Assembly (NCBI GenBank): GCA_003427395.1
Contig: BFEA01000211.1
Location: forward strand, 1,564,532 to 1,603,886
Origin: Chara braunii
Taxonomy: Eukaryota > Streptophyta > Charophyceae > Charales > Characeae
DNA: 39,355 nt
Reading direction: 5' to 3'
Positions 8,861-19,100 of this stretch are shown here, in pieces (position 1 is the first letter of the stretch; the number at the start of each line of letters is the position of its first letter). Position numbers and translations under genes: made by a program. Under the pieces are notes generated by a model. It had not been told where the DNA came from, made no database searches, and saw only the letters and a list, made by a program, of their open reading frames with translations.

Positions 8861-9800
8861 AGACGGGCAAGTGGGCAGGCACTTGAATGGTAAAGGAAGG
8901 TCCCTCGGGTGCATCCCCAGCGGGTGCCACGATCGGCCAAGGCCCCATCCATTTCGGGAGGAGCTTGCGAGAGATATCTTGTTCAAGGCTGAATTCCGCG
9001 GCGGAAACCCAAACGAGATCACCGACACGGAATGGGCAAGGAAGACGTTGGCGATTGGCCTGTTGGCTCACGCGTTGCTGCGTCTTGGCCATCTGGTCTT
9101 GTGCCTTGACAAGTAGCTCTTACATCCGACGCAAGAAAAGAAGATGGTCGTCGCTCTCGACCATTCGTGGAATGATTGTGTCCAACGGCGAAGTGACCGG
9201 CGAGCCGTGCTCGAACTCGAAGGGCGACATCTCGATAGCCGGGTGGATGGACGAGTTGTATGCCAACTCGACATTTGGCAGCCGCTCAACCCAATCCTTT
9301 TGGTCGGGACGGATGAGAGTGCGAAGGAGAACTTGTGCGGTCTGATGCGCCCTCTCCGTTTGGCCATCGGTTTGGGGGTGGCGAGCCGAACTTGGCTTGA
9401 GAGATGAGCCTCATCGTTTGACGAGCGCCAACCAAAAATCGGACATGAACCGAGTGTTGCGGTCGCAGACGATTTCCTTGGGGTAACCCTTGGTTCGAAT
9501 CCAACCGGCGTAAAGAACCTCGGCCAACTTCGGTGCCTTGGCATGATAGCGGCAAGGCAAAAACATGGCAAACTTTGTGAGTCGTTTAACCACCGTAAGA
9601 ATCCTATCCACACCGGTTTTGTGCTTGGGGAACGGCCCGCCATGGGAATCGAGCGCAAGGGGACCGCTAATGGTCGCAACTCGCCGTCCGGACGATGTTG
9701 CGGGATTTGCAGCGTCGGTAAACCTCACATGACTCGCAATAGTGTGTGACGTCACCGAGAAGGCCGGGCCACCAAAAGCGCTCGCGAAGTCGATGCACAA
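8676..9800 (-). pseudogene. Gypsy integrase, broken by two stops
   Basis: In one frame the domains run in order. First comes a degraded HHCC-like region (RERFWWPGLLGDVTHY, in another frame). Next is the DDE core: D in LALDS, D in VCDRN, and E in DGQTERAHQ. A C-terminal SH3-like segment (PFRVGDLVWVSAAEF, then KLLPKWMGPWPIV) follows. All three catalytic acidic residues survive. Two in-frame stops interrupt it: TGA at 9411-9413 after LALVKR, and TAA after LLFLRRM near 9110. Both fit C-to-T changes. It would catalyse strand transfer of element cDNA into chromatin if intact. Confidence 0.85.
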
Positions 9801-10640
9801 TCGTAGATCCTTGTTCTTCTTCCGTACGAAGAGAACTGGCGCTCCATATGGGAGCTACTGGGGCGGATCCAACCCTTATCCATCAAGTCATCGAGTTGCC
9901 CGCGGAGGATCGTAAGCTCCTCCTCGCTCATGCGGTAAATGCAACCTTTCGGGGGCACGACACCGGCCTCAAGAATGATCTCGTGAGAGATCGGCCGATC
10001 CGAAACCACACCGGTAGGTGACTCAAAGATGTCGGTGAACTCGTCAACCAACCGCACTACATGGGGCCCCGAAGACAAGTTCGTGGGTGAAGAGTCGGCT
10101 ACCGCGACGGTCCGTAGGAAACATAGGCCTATCTCGTTAGGCCGCTCGTAAGCGCAAGTAGCCCGGAATGACTTGGCCATCACCACTTGGCATCGGATCG
10201 AAGGGTGCGGAAGAGGAATAGTACACGGCACTTCGACTCCGAAAGCGTTGCGAACGGTAAGAGTCCGCCGGTGGAAGTTGACCGTGTGATCCGCACTTGC
10301 AAGCCAAGGCATTCCCAAAATAATGTCGAAGTTCGTGTCCAAAATGTCGAACGTCACCGGTTCGCATGCATGAGGTGCGAAATACACTGGTACGACCTTG
10401 ATGTAGCGGTCGATAAGTTGTTGCGTCTTTCCGTCTTCCAACTTGATCGTCGTCAGGTTTGCCTTCCTCCGAACTTGTGTGCCAAGGCCAACCCTTTGCA
10501 TAAAGGCTTGGCTCATGAAATTGCGAGACGCGCCACTATCCAGCAAAGCGCTGCAGGACGTTTGCCCAACTTGGATGCGGACATAGAGGAGCGGTGTGTT
10601 GTTGTCACCGTACCGCTGCTTGCGAAACTCGCGGACCACC
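9800..10640 (-). pseudogene. Gypsy protease and N-terminal RT
   Basis: The retropepsin motif LLDSGASRNFMSQAF is intact, followed by the ILGMPWL segment typical of gypsy proteases. The RT entry VVPPKGCIYRMSEEE, then LDDLMDKGWIRPSSS, comes next. One base appears lost near 9850 (expected PYGAP), shifting to the frame that ends LRLCIDF. That RT motif joins directly to integrase sequence near 9785, so the RT catalytic YxDD region and RNase H are deleted. Confidence 0.85.
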
Positions 10641-10730
10641 TTAGTATATGTTTTAAATTGGTAAAGAATTTCAATGACCCTGAGGCAAAAGTTGCTCAGT
10701 TTATTTTTTTGCATAACATAGTGTTTCTTC

Positions 10731-10832
10731 GTTTTTTTTTTTTTTTTTTGCTGGGATCTTCCCTGGTCCTTGCACGAGGAGGCCGCCCAGGAAAACAGGG
10801 TGACCCAGGCGGCCCCGCTATTAGCCTAGAGC
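10731..10832 (-). mobile_element. Short poly(A)-tailed retroposon fragment
   Basis: On the - strand about 82 bp of GC-rich sequence (GGGGCCGCCTGGGTCACCCTG...) ends in an 18-nt A-run. It sits directly 3' of the LINE 1 poly(A). It is either a separate 5'-truncated insertion or the real LINE 1 terminus with an internal A-run. Confidence 0.4.
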
Positions 10833-11055
10833 TTTTTTTTTTTTTTTTGCATTTTTTTAATTATTTTCAATTCTTTTGCCCATTCCTTTTTTCTTTTCTT
10901 TTTTCAAACTACCATTTTATTAAAGGAAATCTGGGCCCAGTGCCCAAGGCCAAAAATACAATGGTACTAGTTCCAGATTCAGGGGAGAGTAAGGTCTCCA
11001 ACCTACTTCATGAGGTGCCCATATGAAAATTCAGAAAAAAAAGGGATTCAGAAAC
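10833..11055 (-). terminator. LINE 1 3' UTR, poly(A) signal and tail
   Basis: On the - strand TTGGGCACTGGGCCCAG is followed by CCTTTAATAAAATGG (poly(A) signal near 10917) and an A-rich tail ending in 15 A's at 10833-10847. The GGGCACTGGGCCC word is the hairpin element shared with the tail fragments near 2227, 4878 and 17537. Confidence 0.65.
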
Positions 11056-11059
11056 AAAA

Positions 11060-12570
11060 GAGAAGCAGAAAATAGATAAGAAATTGGTGTACTGTAGGAA
11101 AGCACCGAACTCGAAATCCCCAGTACAGGCATCAATGGATGCCAAGGAGGGGTTGCATGCCCAATGACGGCGGAACCACTTCACCCCAGCTCGCAGATTT
11201 CGTGTTTGGCCAATCTTTTTGTCCCAATCCAAGCAGATAATGTGCCGAAGGTCCGTCTGTAGAGAATGAAGCACTTGCTGAACCGAAGGAGGCTCGCCAT
11301 TTCTAACCATAGCATTACGATGCCGCCATAGGTGCCACAACACTGTTGCCCTGATAGTTTCATATACATAGGCCTGTGGTTTTGTAAAGTCCAACAGCAC
11401 AGTACCAAGAAGAATGGCATCCTTTGACCAGAGGTCCCCGTGATGATGAGGGAGGAGAACAGCATCTTTAAGTATTGTCCATACTTCTCAAGCATATTTG
11501 CATGTAACCCAAAGGTGTTGTTGGTCTTCCACCAAATGTCCTGTGGAGCAAACTGTGCAAAAAAGAGAGCCTTTTTTTCATCGATGATACAAAAAAGCAG
11601 CAGTAGGAGTAGCATTATGCATAATCTGCCAGAGTAAACCAGCATGCTTTGCCACTGTTAAGGTGGGTAGTATGCGCCAGAAAGCAGTAAGTTTGTCTTG
11701 AGAAAACTGAATCCCTAATCGTCGCTATTTAGTCATGACACCCCAATGTTGGGCAGGAGTTTTGCGTAGGCCATCCGGGCTGAGTGTTGGTTAAGAGAGA
11801 GCATCTGGTCAGGGTGGCGAGGGTCAATCCAATACCAATCCCTGGGATCCAGAGCGAGATCCTTAGCTGCAGTATCAATCCTGTAGGGATAGAAAGGGGT
11901 AATCTAACCTTGATTATGTTCGAGAACACTCACCTCGATCATATGGGTAAGGTCAAACAAAATGGAAGCGACGGAGGACCGCTGCAAGGCGGTTCCTAAC
12001 CCCTTTTGGCCATTGTGAAGTTTCCATGTTGTCAGTTCCCAGTCAGTGTTTGTTAACTGTTGTTCGAGTCGCCACAAGTGATGGGCGGGTTGTTCTGTGT
12101 TGTCTCGAAACCAAGCCCCTGATAGGTAGGTTTGGTGCACAAGTACCGAGGTCCAGGTGGGTGGTCGGGACAACATGCTGAATAACTAATAAACGCACCC
12201 GCCAGTTATGTAGTCCATGAAGTAAAGGATGTAACCGAAGTTCATCTTTCCAGGCACATGTATGTTTGTCCCATAGGTGCATCAGGGTAGCCACACCTCG
12301 GGATATCCAAGCACATCCGAAGGCTGCTGTTCCAAGTAGAGGGAAGGGGACGCCATCCGAGTTCAATATACACGGGTTATTGAAGATGGGTTGAGTTAAC
12401 AGGCAATCATATTGAAGGAGGGGGGCTTTCCTATGTGGAAGAATCGCCCTCAAGGCGCCAAGTATCCCTTGCCAGAGGGGCGACAACACTCGTTTCCGAC
12501 AATACTCTTCTGTAAACAACGCCAAGTAGACAAGGGTTGGGTTGGAAATAAGTCCAAAATCTAAAGCCAA
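11060..12570 (-). pseudogene. LINE 1 ORF2 C-terminus with zf-RVT
   Basis: Across broken frames one can read FCTVCSTGHLVEDQQHLWVT followed by C-K-Y-A, stop, E-V-W: the C-x2-C...H-x4-C pattern of the zf-RVT domain that ends plant LINE ORF2. The downstream helix TIRATVLWHLWRHRNAMV is the usual closing segment. The stop after KYA is TGA where Arg (CGA) is expected. Confidence 0.75.
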
Positions 12571-13207
12571 CAGACACTCGGTTTAAAGTTTTCCAAGCAG
12601 CGGTTTCGTCAGCAAAGAGCAGTCCAACTAGCCATTTGGTGAGAAGAGCCCGATTTTGAAAATCCGGATCTAGCATTGCCAACCCTCCTTTGTTCTTTTT
12701 TTGGACGATTTTGTTCCAAGCTATTTTATAAAGAAAAAAAGGTTCTGCTATTTTTTCCTTCCAAATATAGTTTGCAGCTGTTTTCTTGAGATGTTTGTAT
12801 ATTGATGGTTGCAATACACAGATAGAGTGTTCATACCAAAGTTTGGCAAAAACTGCGTTGTTGATGGTAAACACTCGTCCAAACAAGGCAACTCCTTTGG
12901 TCTTAACCCAAGATGTAAGGGCTGCATTAATGGATGTTATGAGTTGGTCAATAGGTTTGCCAAGATGTCCGTCAAAATTAACATAATATCCTAGCAAACG
13001 CTGAGTATCTGCAGAGGCAGCTATTTGGAGGCCCCATTGGACAGGGGGAGGACAGTGGGAAGGCACCACCAAAACTGTTTTTTGCCAATTTATTTTGGCT
13101 TCGGAGACTGTAGTGAAGAGAAGGACTGTACGTTTGTGAGCCTCAAAAACTTGATCTTGGAGCAAAAGAAAAAGTGAAATATGGTCTGCAAAAGACTTCG
13201 TTTGCAT
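12431..13207 (-). pseudogene. LINE 1 ORF2, RT C-terminal half
   Basis: It begins at the RT catalytic loop, which reads SFADHISLF instead of FADD: the second catalytic aspartate is His (codon at 13181-13183). It continues through KINWQKTVLVV, RLLGYYVNFDGH, and the thumb/connection region (YIWKEKIAEPFF, NKGGLAMLDPDFQN) characteristic of plant L1 ORF2. The D-to-H change would abolish polymerisation. It is in a different frame from the N-terminal half. Confidence 0.9.
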
Positions 13208-13975
13208 GCTGAGTTGGAGTAACGCGTAATCCTATGATGCCGGGATCAGCGCGGATCATGTAATGTAGTGCCTCGATGTATAATATGTACAGATAGGGGG
13301 CTAGAGGGCATCCCTGTCGTACCGACCTAAACAGAGTAATTGGTTCAAAGAATTTCCCATTAATATACAGACGAGTGGTGGCGCCTTGAAAAAGGGCACG
13401 CACACAAGTGATGAACTTTGGCCTAAAATTAAGTCGGTGAAGTAACAAAAAAAGGAAATCCCAATTACCCCGGTCATAGGCTTTTTCGAAATCAAGAAGC
13501 AGAACTCCATCCGGGTCTTCTGTCCTATTGATGTACTCCATACCTTGAGCTACTGCCATAACTGTGTCAAGTATCTGTCGGCCCTGCCGGAAACCTGTCT
13601 GATCGGCATGCACAAGGTTGGGCAAACCAGTTTGAATGCGGTTGGCTAACACCCTTGAAACGACTTTATGTAAAGTTGTTGTAAGGGTGATTGGGCGATA
13701 TCTGGGTTTTCACCCTTTTTTTGTGGATGAGAGTGAGGATCCCTTGTACTTGTGTTCGTGGCATAGGCTGTCCATTGGCTAATGCAGCCAGTAGTTTCAC
13801 TGTCTCCGGGATAAGCAAGGAAGAGCATTGTCTCAATGGTTCAGTGAGGATCCCATTGATACCTGGCGTTTTGCCCTGAGGCAGCTGCCTGATTGCTTGT
13901 CTGATCTCGAGACGCGTAAAATTGGTATCTACAACTTGCTTTTATTGATCTGAGAGGTCTGGCGGAAGTACAGGT
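13143..13975 (-). pseudogene. LINE 1 ORF2, RT N-terminal half
   Basis: Motifs in order, across one frame change near 13650, are PQGKTPGINGILTEP, GILTLIHKK, LANRIQTGLPNLVHADQTGF, LLLDFEKAYDRGNW (first catalytic Asp) and VRQGCPLAPYLYILYIEAL. These are RT motifs 0-4 of L1-clade elements. The frame runs out at the catalytic loop, where a frameshift places the FADH motif in the next frame. Confidence 0.9.
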
Positions 13976-15306
13976 CAAATGTGAGTTTGACAATGAGGTT
14001 CCATATGGTCAGCAGAGAGACGTGATATGAAGAGGTCTATACAGAATTCAGAAGCATATGCCAGAATTTGGTCAGTAGTATGAGCATGCGGCAAAGCATT
14101 GTCAAATGGGTGTTCTAACTCTAGGATTAAGCTGTCTGGATCTGTGATTCGACCCCACCCAAAATGTGCTTTTGTCATTTTATTTCCAGTTTTGAGCCAT
14201 TTACAGTCCACACGTGATGTAGAAGCTTCGTGCATGCGCCGGTATGCTTGCATTGAGGATGAAGATTGAAGTTTATACAGGTCTAGAAGAGAAGAGTCAG
14301 AAGGGGTGGGACTAGCCATGAGATTGAGGGTGTTTTGAAGGGAGTGTGATTGTTGGCTCAATCGAGCAAATCACTTGGTCTGGGCAACTTTGGTTATCCC
14401 CTGTCGAGCAAGGGAGTCCAAAGCCACCTCCAATCGACGAGGGGGCAAGAAATGAGGTGGCATAGTAGAGAAGTCTTGTTTCCATGTTTCTAACACTTGT
14501 TTTACAAATTGTCGATCTGTGCTTAACCAAGCAGGTAGGCGGGCAAGGTCACGGTATCTATTAATGTGAAGTCCTCGTTTTAGAGTGACCATCAATGGCA
14601 GATGATCTGAGCCAGGGGAGGGAAGAACCTCCACCTGTTGCAGCAAGGGCAAAATGGCAATTGTGAGATAACAAATATCCAACCGACTACGGGGCAGTCT
14701 TTGTGAAGCAGTCAGGGAAGCCCCAATCCATGTGAAAATAGGGTCATGCAGATTAAGGTAACAGAGTGCATCTGTCCATTCCCACTGCGCAGCCATCGCA
14801 GTCAATTGCAATGTTGTAGAAGTAGGTTGTTGCATTGTAGTGGAGTCAATGTCGGGTTGAAGAGTTGTGTTCCAATCGCCAATCAAAAGAAGGCGGTCAG
14901 CATACGGGGTTGTTCCCGGTAAGAAGTGGAAAAATGTGGATCTGTACTTTTGATCCACCGGGGTGTACACATTGTACACCCCTCACAGCAGACCGTCCAT
15001 TTCAAAAACAACCCATATCCACTTACCCTCGCAATCCCAAAAGTAGCCACGGAAGGTAATGGGCAGGTTGGGTTTGAACAACATGGCTACCCCTCCTTTT
15101 GTGCCTACTGCGTGTGCCCAAAACTGTGCACCACGCCACCAAGACAATTCTGCATTGATTGCCTGTCTGTCCATCTTGGTTTCCTGTAGACAAACAATTG
15201 CAGCACCATTATTTCGAGCCACTGTTTTGATTAGGGAGCGCTTGTGTGCCACCTGTCGTGTTCCCAAGCCACGTATATTCCAAGATAACACTTTGAGTTT
15301 ATCCAT
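13975..15306 (-). pseudogene. LINE 1 ORF2, APE endonuclease and linker
   Basis: The frame starts MDKLKVLSWNIRGLG. It shows the apurinic-endonuclease motifs in order: SWNIRG (Asn), CLQETK (Glu), GDWNT (Asp/Asn), SRLDICYL and PGSDHLPL (Asp/His), so all catalytic positions survive. Two in-frame TGA codons (14983-14985 and 14371-14373) interrupt it, and the third stop is at 13975-13977. Apart from these single codons, the whole 1.3 kb stays in one frame. The enzyme would nick target DNA for target-primed reverse transcription. Confidence 0.9.
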
Positions 15307-15515
15307 TTAGTGAGAAATTGGTGGGAAGGCGGTGCCGAAAGAGGGAGGGGGGGAAAGGTAGCGATATGGTAGACGGGTGGTAGAGGATGAAAGGGCTCCA
15401 AACAGGAGTCCAAAAGAAGAAGAGAGTAGAGGGTGGATGAGAGAATAATACTATTAGTAGTTGTTAGTAAGGAGTCGCGTGGGAAGAGGCAGGAATCAGT
15501 CTACCCACTTCTGCA

Positions 15516-15995
15516 TCATAAGTCCCGCAAAACCCGGCTCGAAAATCTTGAACTGAGGCGGCATACAACGATGTACCTCATGGAGTCATGGAGAAGCTCT
15601 GTTGTCCACAACCCACCAAGCTGTGTGGTGAGAGTCATGGAGTTATCCGGGGCGGAAAACTTCCGCCAAGGTATCCAACGTGCGGCGGGCATGTTTGCCA
15701 CCTCCGGCTCCCCCTCGGATCGCCGGGTTTCACTAAAGAGGAAGAGAAGCGAACTCTCCTCTCCATTGGGGTATGTCTTCGAAATCTTGATCCACTGGAC
15801 CTCAGGCCATTTGGGTAGTCTGTATCCCAATCCCAACCATTTCTGGATATCTATTATAGTTTCGTCAATGTTTGGCTCAGCATCGCAAGGCACATGAGGT
15901 ATGTAAAGCACATAATTCTCTTGTCGTGTCGTAAGCAAACTCAATTCCTCCTCATTCCATTTCAGATGTGCGAACATGTGTGGCGCTCTTCGCAT
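15516..15995 (-). pseudogene. Probable LINE 1 ORF1 C-terminal piece
   Basis: A 159-codon open frame with the segment ARWIPWRKFSAPDNSM. It lies between ORF1 and ORF2 of LINE 1. In LINE 2 the equivalent position holds SEGPVWMPW (32739-33005), a weak resemblance. No known domain is recognised, and assignment to ORF1 rests on position. Confidence 0.4.
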
Positions 15996-15999
15996 CGGA

Positions 16000-16340
16000 T
16001 TTTAATTTTGCATCTTATAATTTCCTATATTCTTGCTCTAATCTAGTGCTTACACAATTGTAAACTCAGCTTCTCAAATTTGCAAAATAAACTCACAATC
16101 TATCTTCTATTTTCTGATCAGCCAAATTCTCATCTACATGTCCACAGATACACATATCCTTGAATTTCGATTATAATTTCTAAAAGTCCCAAGTAAAGTA
16201 TTCTCATCTATATGTACACACATACACACAAACATATATCTTCCATTCTGAATTGCCAGCATAATTCGTAGGGATCTGTTCTATAACTACGTAACCTTGA
16301 ATTTCGACTATAATTTCTAAAAGTCTCAAGTAAAGTTCTA
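16000..16340. repeat. AT-rich DNA with a 44-bp direct repeat
   Basis: CTTGAATTTCGATTATAATT plus TCTAAAAGTCCCAAGTAAAG near 16158 recurs with two or three changes near 16294, a period of about 136 bp. A possible worn tandem repeat; no ORF. Confidence 0.75.
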
Positions 16341-17005
16341 TCATGATTTTCTAATCTTGGAACCCGAAAACTTCGGAATCTCTCCGATAATTAGTTTGTT
16401 GCTTCTTTTAAATTGGTGATACGTGCACATGGTGGGAGCTGCCAAAAGTTGACTCGCACAAGGGGCAGGGGAATAATTGTAATAGTTTACTGCTGCCCTA
16501 CGCTTTCTTTTGTGGGTTGTTCTTAAAGATGTAGGGTGTTTTCGGGGGTTACTGCATACTTTTGAAGAGGCCCTGCTTTTCCAAATTGCGATCGGCATTT
16601 TGGTAAGTGTGTCATTAATAACTGTAGTCGGCTGGATCGGATCGTTCCCGGAGGGCTGAATGGTAAGAAGGGGGTGGGGGGGCCTCTATCTTGCAGGGGC
16701 ATCACAAGGTGGGGGGTGAATGTCTCAAAGAGGGTAGGGGCGGAGTAGGGGGTTGCCCTATTCTGGGGCAGGGGCTGGTGTGTGGGTCAACATCAGTCCC
16801 AGCAGAGGCAGAAATGGGCAAGGGGGGGGGGGCGCATGCTTTAGGTGGGAACTGCGTGCTCCTGGGGAAAGTGGGGTAGAGTGTTGGTCCTATATTAGGG
16901 CCGAGGGAGAGCGGAAGACTCGTCTCGGCGGAAGCAGTGTAGGGCTGAGGGGGGAGGGGTAGGGGGAGGGAGGGGCGATCTCTCTCGAAGACTTATAACA
17001 TCCAG
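16341..17005. other. G-rich unassigned DNA
   Basis: From 16660 to 16980 the + strand is very G-rich with several GGGGGG runs. An 85-codon - strand frame at 16341-16598 has no recognisable domain. Probably part of the material inserted in LINE 1. Confidence 0.4.
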
Positions 17006-17039
17006 TTTAGTATTTCTTTCCATTTGGTTCGCCTCTCGA

Positions 17040-17400
17040 GGAGGTTGTAGGAATAGGTGATATCTGGCAAGTCATCCTTGATCCTCCTGCGAAGGGTGGT
17101 CGAAAATTCGGTGGCCCTCGAAGACCGATGCTGGAGCAATGCTGGCCGGAGCCGGAGCCAGGTGGCGCAACTCTGTGACCTAGCTTAGTGGGGGCGTGAG
17201 GCTTGGTAGAGAGATCTGGGGGCCTGTTTGCGGGGGCAGTCTCAACGGTCATCGGGGGTCGTAATTGAAGCAATGTTGGCCGGTGCTGGAGCAAGGTGGT
17301 GCAACTCTGTAACCTAGCCTGATGGGAGCATGAGGCCTGGAAGAGCTTTGGTTCATGCTGAAAACAGCCATGCTGGTGGTGGTCGAAGGTGGATTGAATA
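17040..17400 (+). repeat. Internally duplicated repeat, related to 4.2-4.5 kb
   Basis: The unit GCAATGCTGGCCGGAGCCGG... then GGTGGCGCAACTCTGTGACC then GTGAGGCTTGG is followed about 150 bp later by a diverged copy ending GCATGAGGCCTGGAAGAG. The inverse relative lies at 4200-4480. Nature unknown. Confidence 0.65.
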
Positions 17401-17489
17401 GGTTTCACCTATCTGATTCGTGGTTGGGAGGCTTGTTGACACACATCTCTTGAATGTTTCTGAGTTTTTTTTTTCTTTTCTTCAATTAG

Positions 17490-17625
17490 CCGAAGCCGGG
17501 TAATGGCCCCGGTAGCTCATTTTTGTATTCTGATAAGGGGCGCTGGGCCCGGTTCCCAGCCATGTTGCTCCCCACAAATAGATTGGAGCATCGTCTCAGA
17601 AAAAAAAAAGAAAAAAAAAAAAGAA
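17490..17625 (+). mobile_element. 5'-truncated LINE tail with poly(A)
   Basis: GCCGGGTAATGGCCCCGG, then GGGCGCTGGGCCCGGTTCCC, then CCCCACAAATAGATTGGAG, ends in an interrupted A-run at 17600-17622. GGGTAATGGCCCC is shared with the 3' UTR of LINE 2 (reverse strand near 27488), and the second motif with LINE 1 and the fragments near 2227 and 4878. GCTGGG (17542-17547) can pair with CCCAGC (17555-17560). It is a dead-on-arrival insertion in + orientation inside LINE 1. Confidence 0.7.
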
Positions 17626-17715
17626 TAAGTGGGAAGACCAGAAAAGGGGGCATGGTGTGCTCTTCATGATCGTCCAATCTCCTCCCAACTGGCATGATGC
17701 TGTTCTCGCGAGTCG

Positions 17716-18889
17716 TCACTTGTGTCTCCCCAAGCTCCGAGTCCAGGTTGCAAAGGCTGTACTGGTTCTGTCACATTTTCTCCTCCCACCCCTCCAGAGG
17801 AGCCCTACCCCCGTCCACCGCACCCCCCCCCCCCCCCCCCCCACTTCCCCCCCCAACACTCCCTCTATCCCCAATCCTACGATACGGGGAGTAGTTGTCT
17901 CCTCTGGCTGCACGAGATCCATCTGATCTGGATTTCGTCGATTTGTCCAGTTTCTTATCTCGTGCAAGCCGCATTTCAGTGTCTTTGAGGGGACCTTGTG
18001 AAGTCGATTCCTGTCCCAGCGTTCCCTCTGTAGCCTGACGGATGATCTCTGCCCATTGATCAGGCGGCACATTTTCCAAGCAACGACCCTTGACTGAAGG
18101 ATGACCATACCACTTATGAATTGCACACCAAGGGGTGTCTTGAGTGACCACTTCAAGTTTCAGTAATCCCTCATTGCTATGATGCTGATCGTAGGTTCTA
18201 TCTTCCCTGGAGCTGCCACTTCCAAATCGTATCGGCGATTTACCAGGCGTGGCTCGTTTTTGCGCTTCTCCAAAGGTTGAGCTCGAATGACACGTCCGTA
18301 TTGAGATTCAATCGCCGCTTGCAGAGAGTTGAGGGCCAGATAAGGGACTTTAAGTACCCTGATCCATTATCTCCCCTCTTGCTCAGCCTTCCGATCCCGT
18401 TTCAACTCATTGGGGGTCAGCCATGGTCGAAATCTAACTTTGAACTCACCACCCTGCCGTTTGATTTTCCCTTCCCCCAGATCATTGACCAACCAATCTC
18501 GTAGCCGCGTGGTTGGGGCGATATATGATATCACCGATGCTCCTTCTAGTTTGACTCTGCCATTCAATCCCCCAGTCAACGACTCATCCCATTTGGATTC
18601 AGCCCGTCGAACCCAGTCTTCTTTCTCTTGGAATGTCATGTCCGGGCCGCATTCCACAAACAATACCATAACCCCGTGCGATTTGAGATAATCTATCTGG
18701 AGTTTTTCATATTTATTGTCCAGAATCCAGATGAATATCCAAAGTTTTTTGTTCTGGGTTGATTCCAGATCGGATGTATTTTCGAGCCAGATCCGGGTTT
18801 TCATCGCTGGTGAGGAAACAATTGGAGATCATGTCTTTCAATTGTTTTTCCTCAGTGGGCGAAATGGTCGTTTGTTGTGCTGCTGCCAT
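17716..18889 (-). pseudogene. LINE 1 ORF1 (RRM-like plus zinc-knuckle remnant)
   Basis: A plausible start MAAAQQTTISPTEEKQLKDM (ATG at 18887-18889) is followed, across frameshifts near 18735 and 18200 and a stop near 18364, by coherent segments: VMVLFVECGPDMTF, GEFKVRFRPWLTPNEL, then LKVPYLALNSLQAAIES and a cysteine cluster CAIHKWYGHPSVKGRC. The order matches ORF1 of LINE 2 (IQAWKPP, VQFDNL, then CFKC...GHLGPNC). I read it as a nucleic-acid-binding ORF1 with a degenerate zinc knuckle. A 20-nt C-run at 17823-17842 codes for Gly near the C-terminus. Confidence 0.6.
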
Positions 18890-19100
18890 GTCAGTGAGAG
18901 AGGATAGACTTTCGATCCCGAAACGATCGGTGAGTGGGTGGTTCTTCTCCCAATTATTCCAACCAATTATCCGTGAAGATGATGTAGAGAGTGAGAGGAA
19001 AAAGAGCGATGATACCAAAAAGAAACCTAACGTGGTTTGGAAAGAAAGTATCCAACGAGGCTGTTCCAAAGAGAAAAAGCTGAGGTTGCAAAAAGCATGC

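Larger units (their letters stand above)
7187..10640 (-). mobile_element. Ty3/gypsy chromovirus remnant (3' half)
   Basis: Reading leftwards, the remnant comprises protease, the start of RT, integrase, a chromodomain-like tail, a polypurine tract and a 3' LTR. The 5' LTR, gag and most of RT/RNase H are absent. Homology to the + strand relative at 22114-26437 begins at about 10640, inside the linker before the protease, so the 5' side is truncated there. The gene order (integrase last, then chromodomain) is that of chromoviruses. Several stops and frameshifts make it non-functional. Confidence 0.85.
10833..19100 (-). mobile_element. LINE 1 (L1-type), decayed
   Basis: From its 5' side (high coordinates) the element holds ORF1 with an RRM-like region and a zinc-knuckle remnant (17716-18889), an ORF1 C-terminal piece (15516-15995), and ORF2 with APE endonuclease, RT and zf-RVT (15306 down to 11060). 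A 3' UTR with AATAAA and an A-rich tail (10833-10905) follows. Unrelated repeats at about 16.0-17.65 kb interrupt it. The 5' boundary is a guess. Confidence 0.8.

Noticed and set aside
9480-9505. GGTTCGAATCC, a perfect tRNA B-box word
   Set aside because: It lies inside the integrase reading GWIRTKGYPKE on the other strand, and there is no cloverleaf or A box.
14960-14982. Perfect 10-bp inverted repeat GGGGTGTACA/TGTACACCCC
   Set aside because: It sits within endonuclease coding sequence (GVYNVYTP) and is explained by codon content; no other support for a site.
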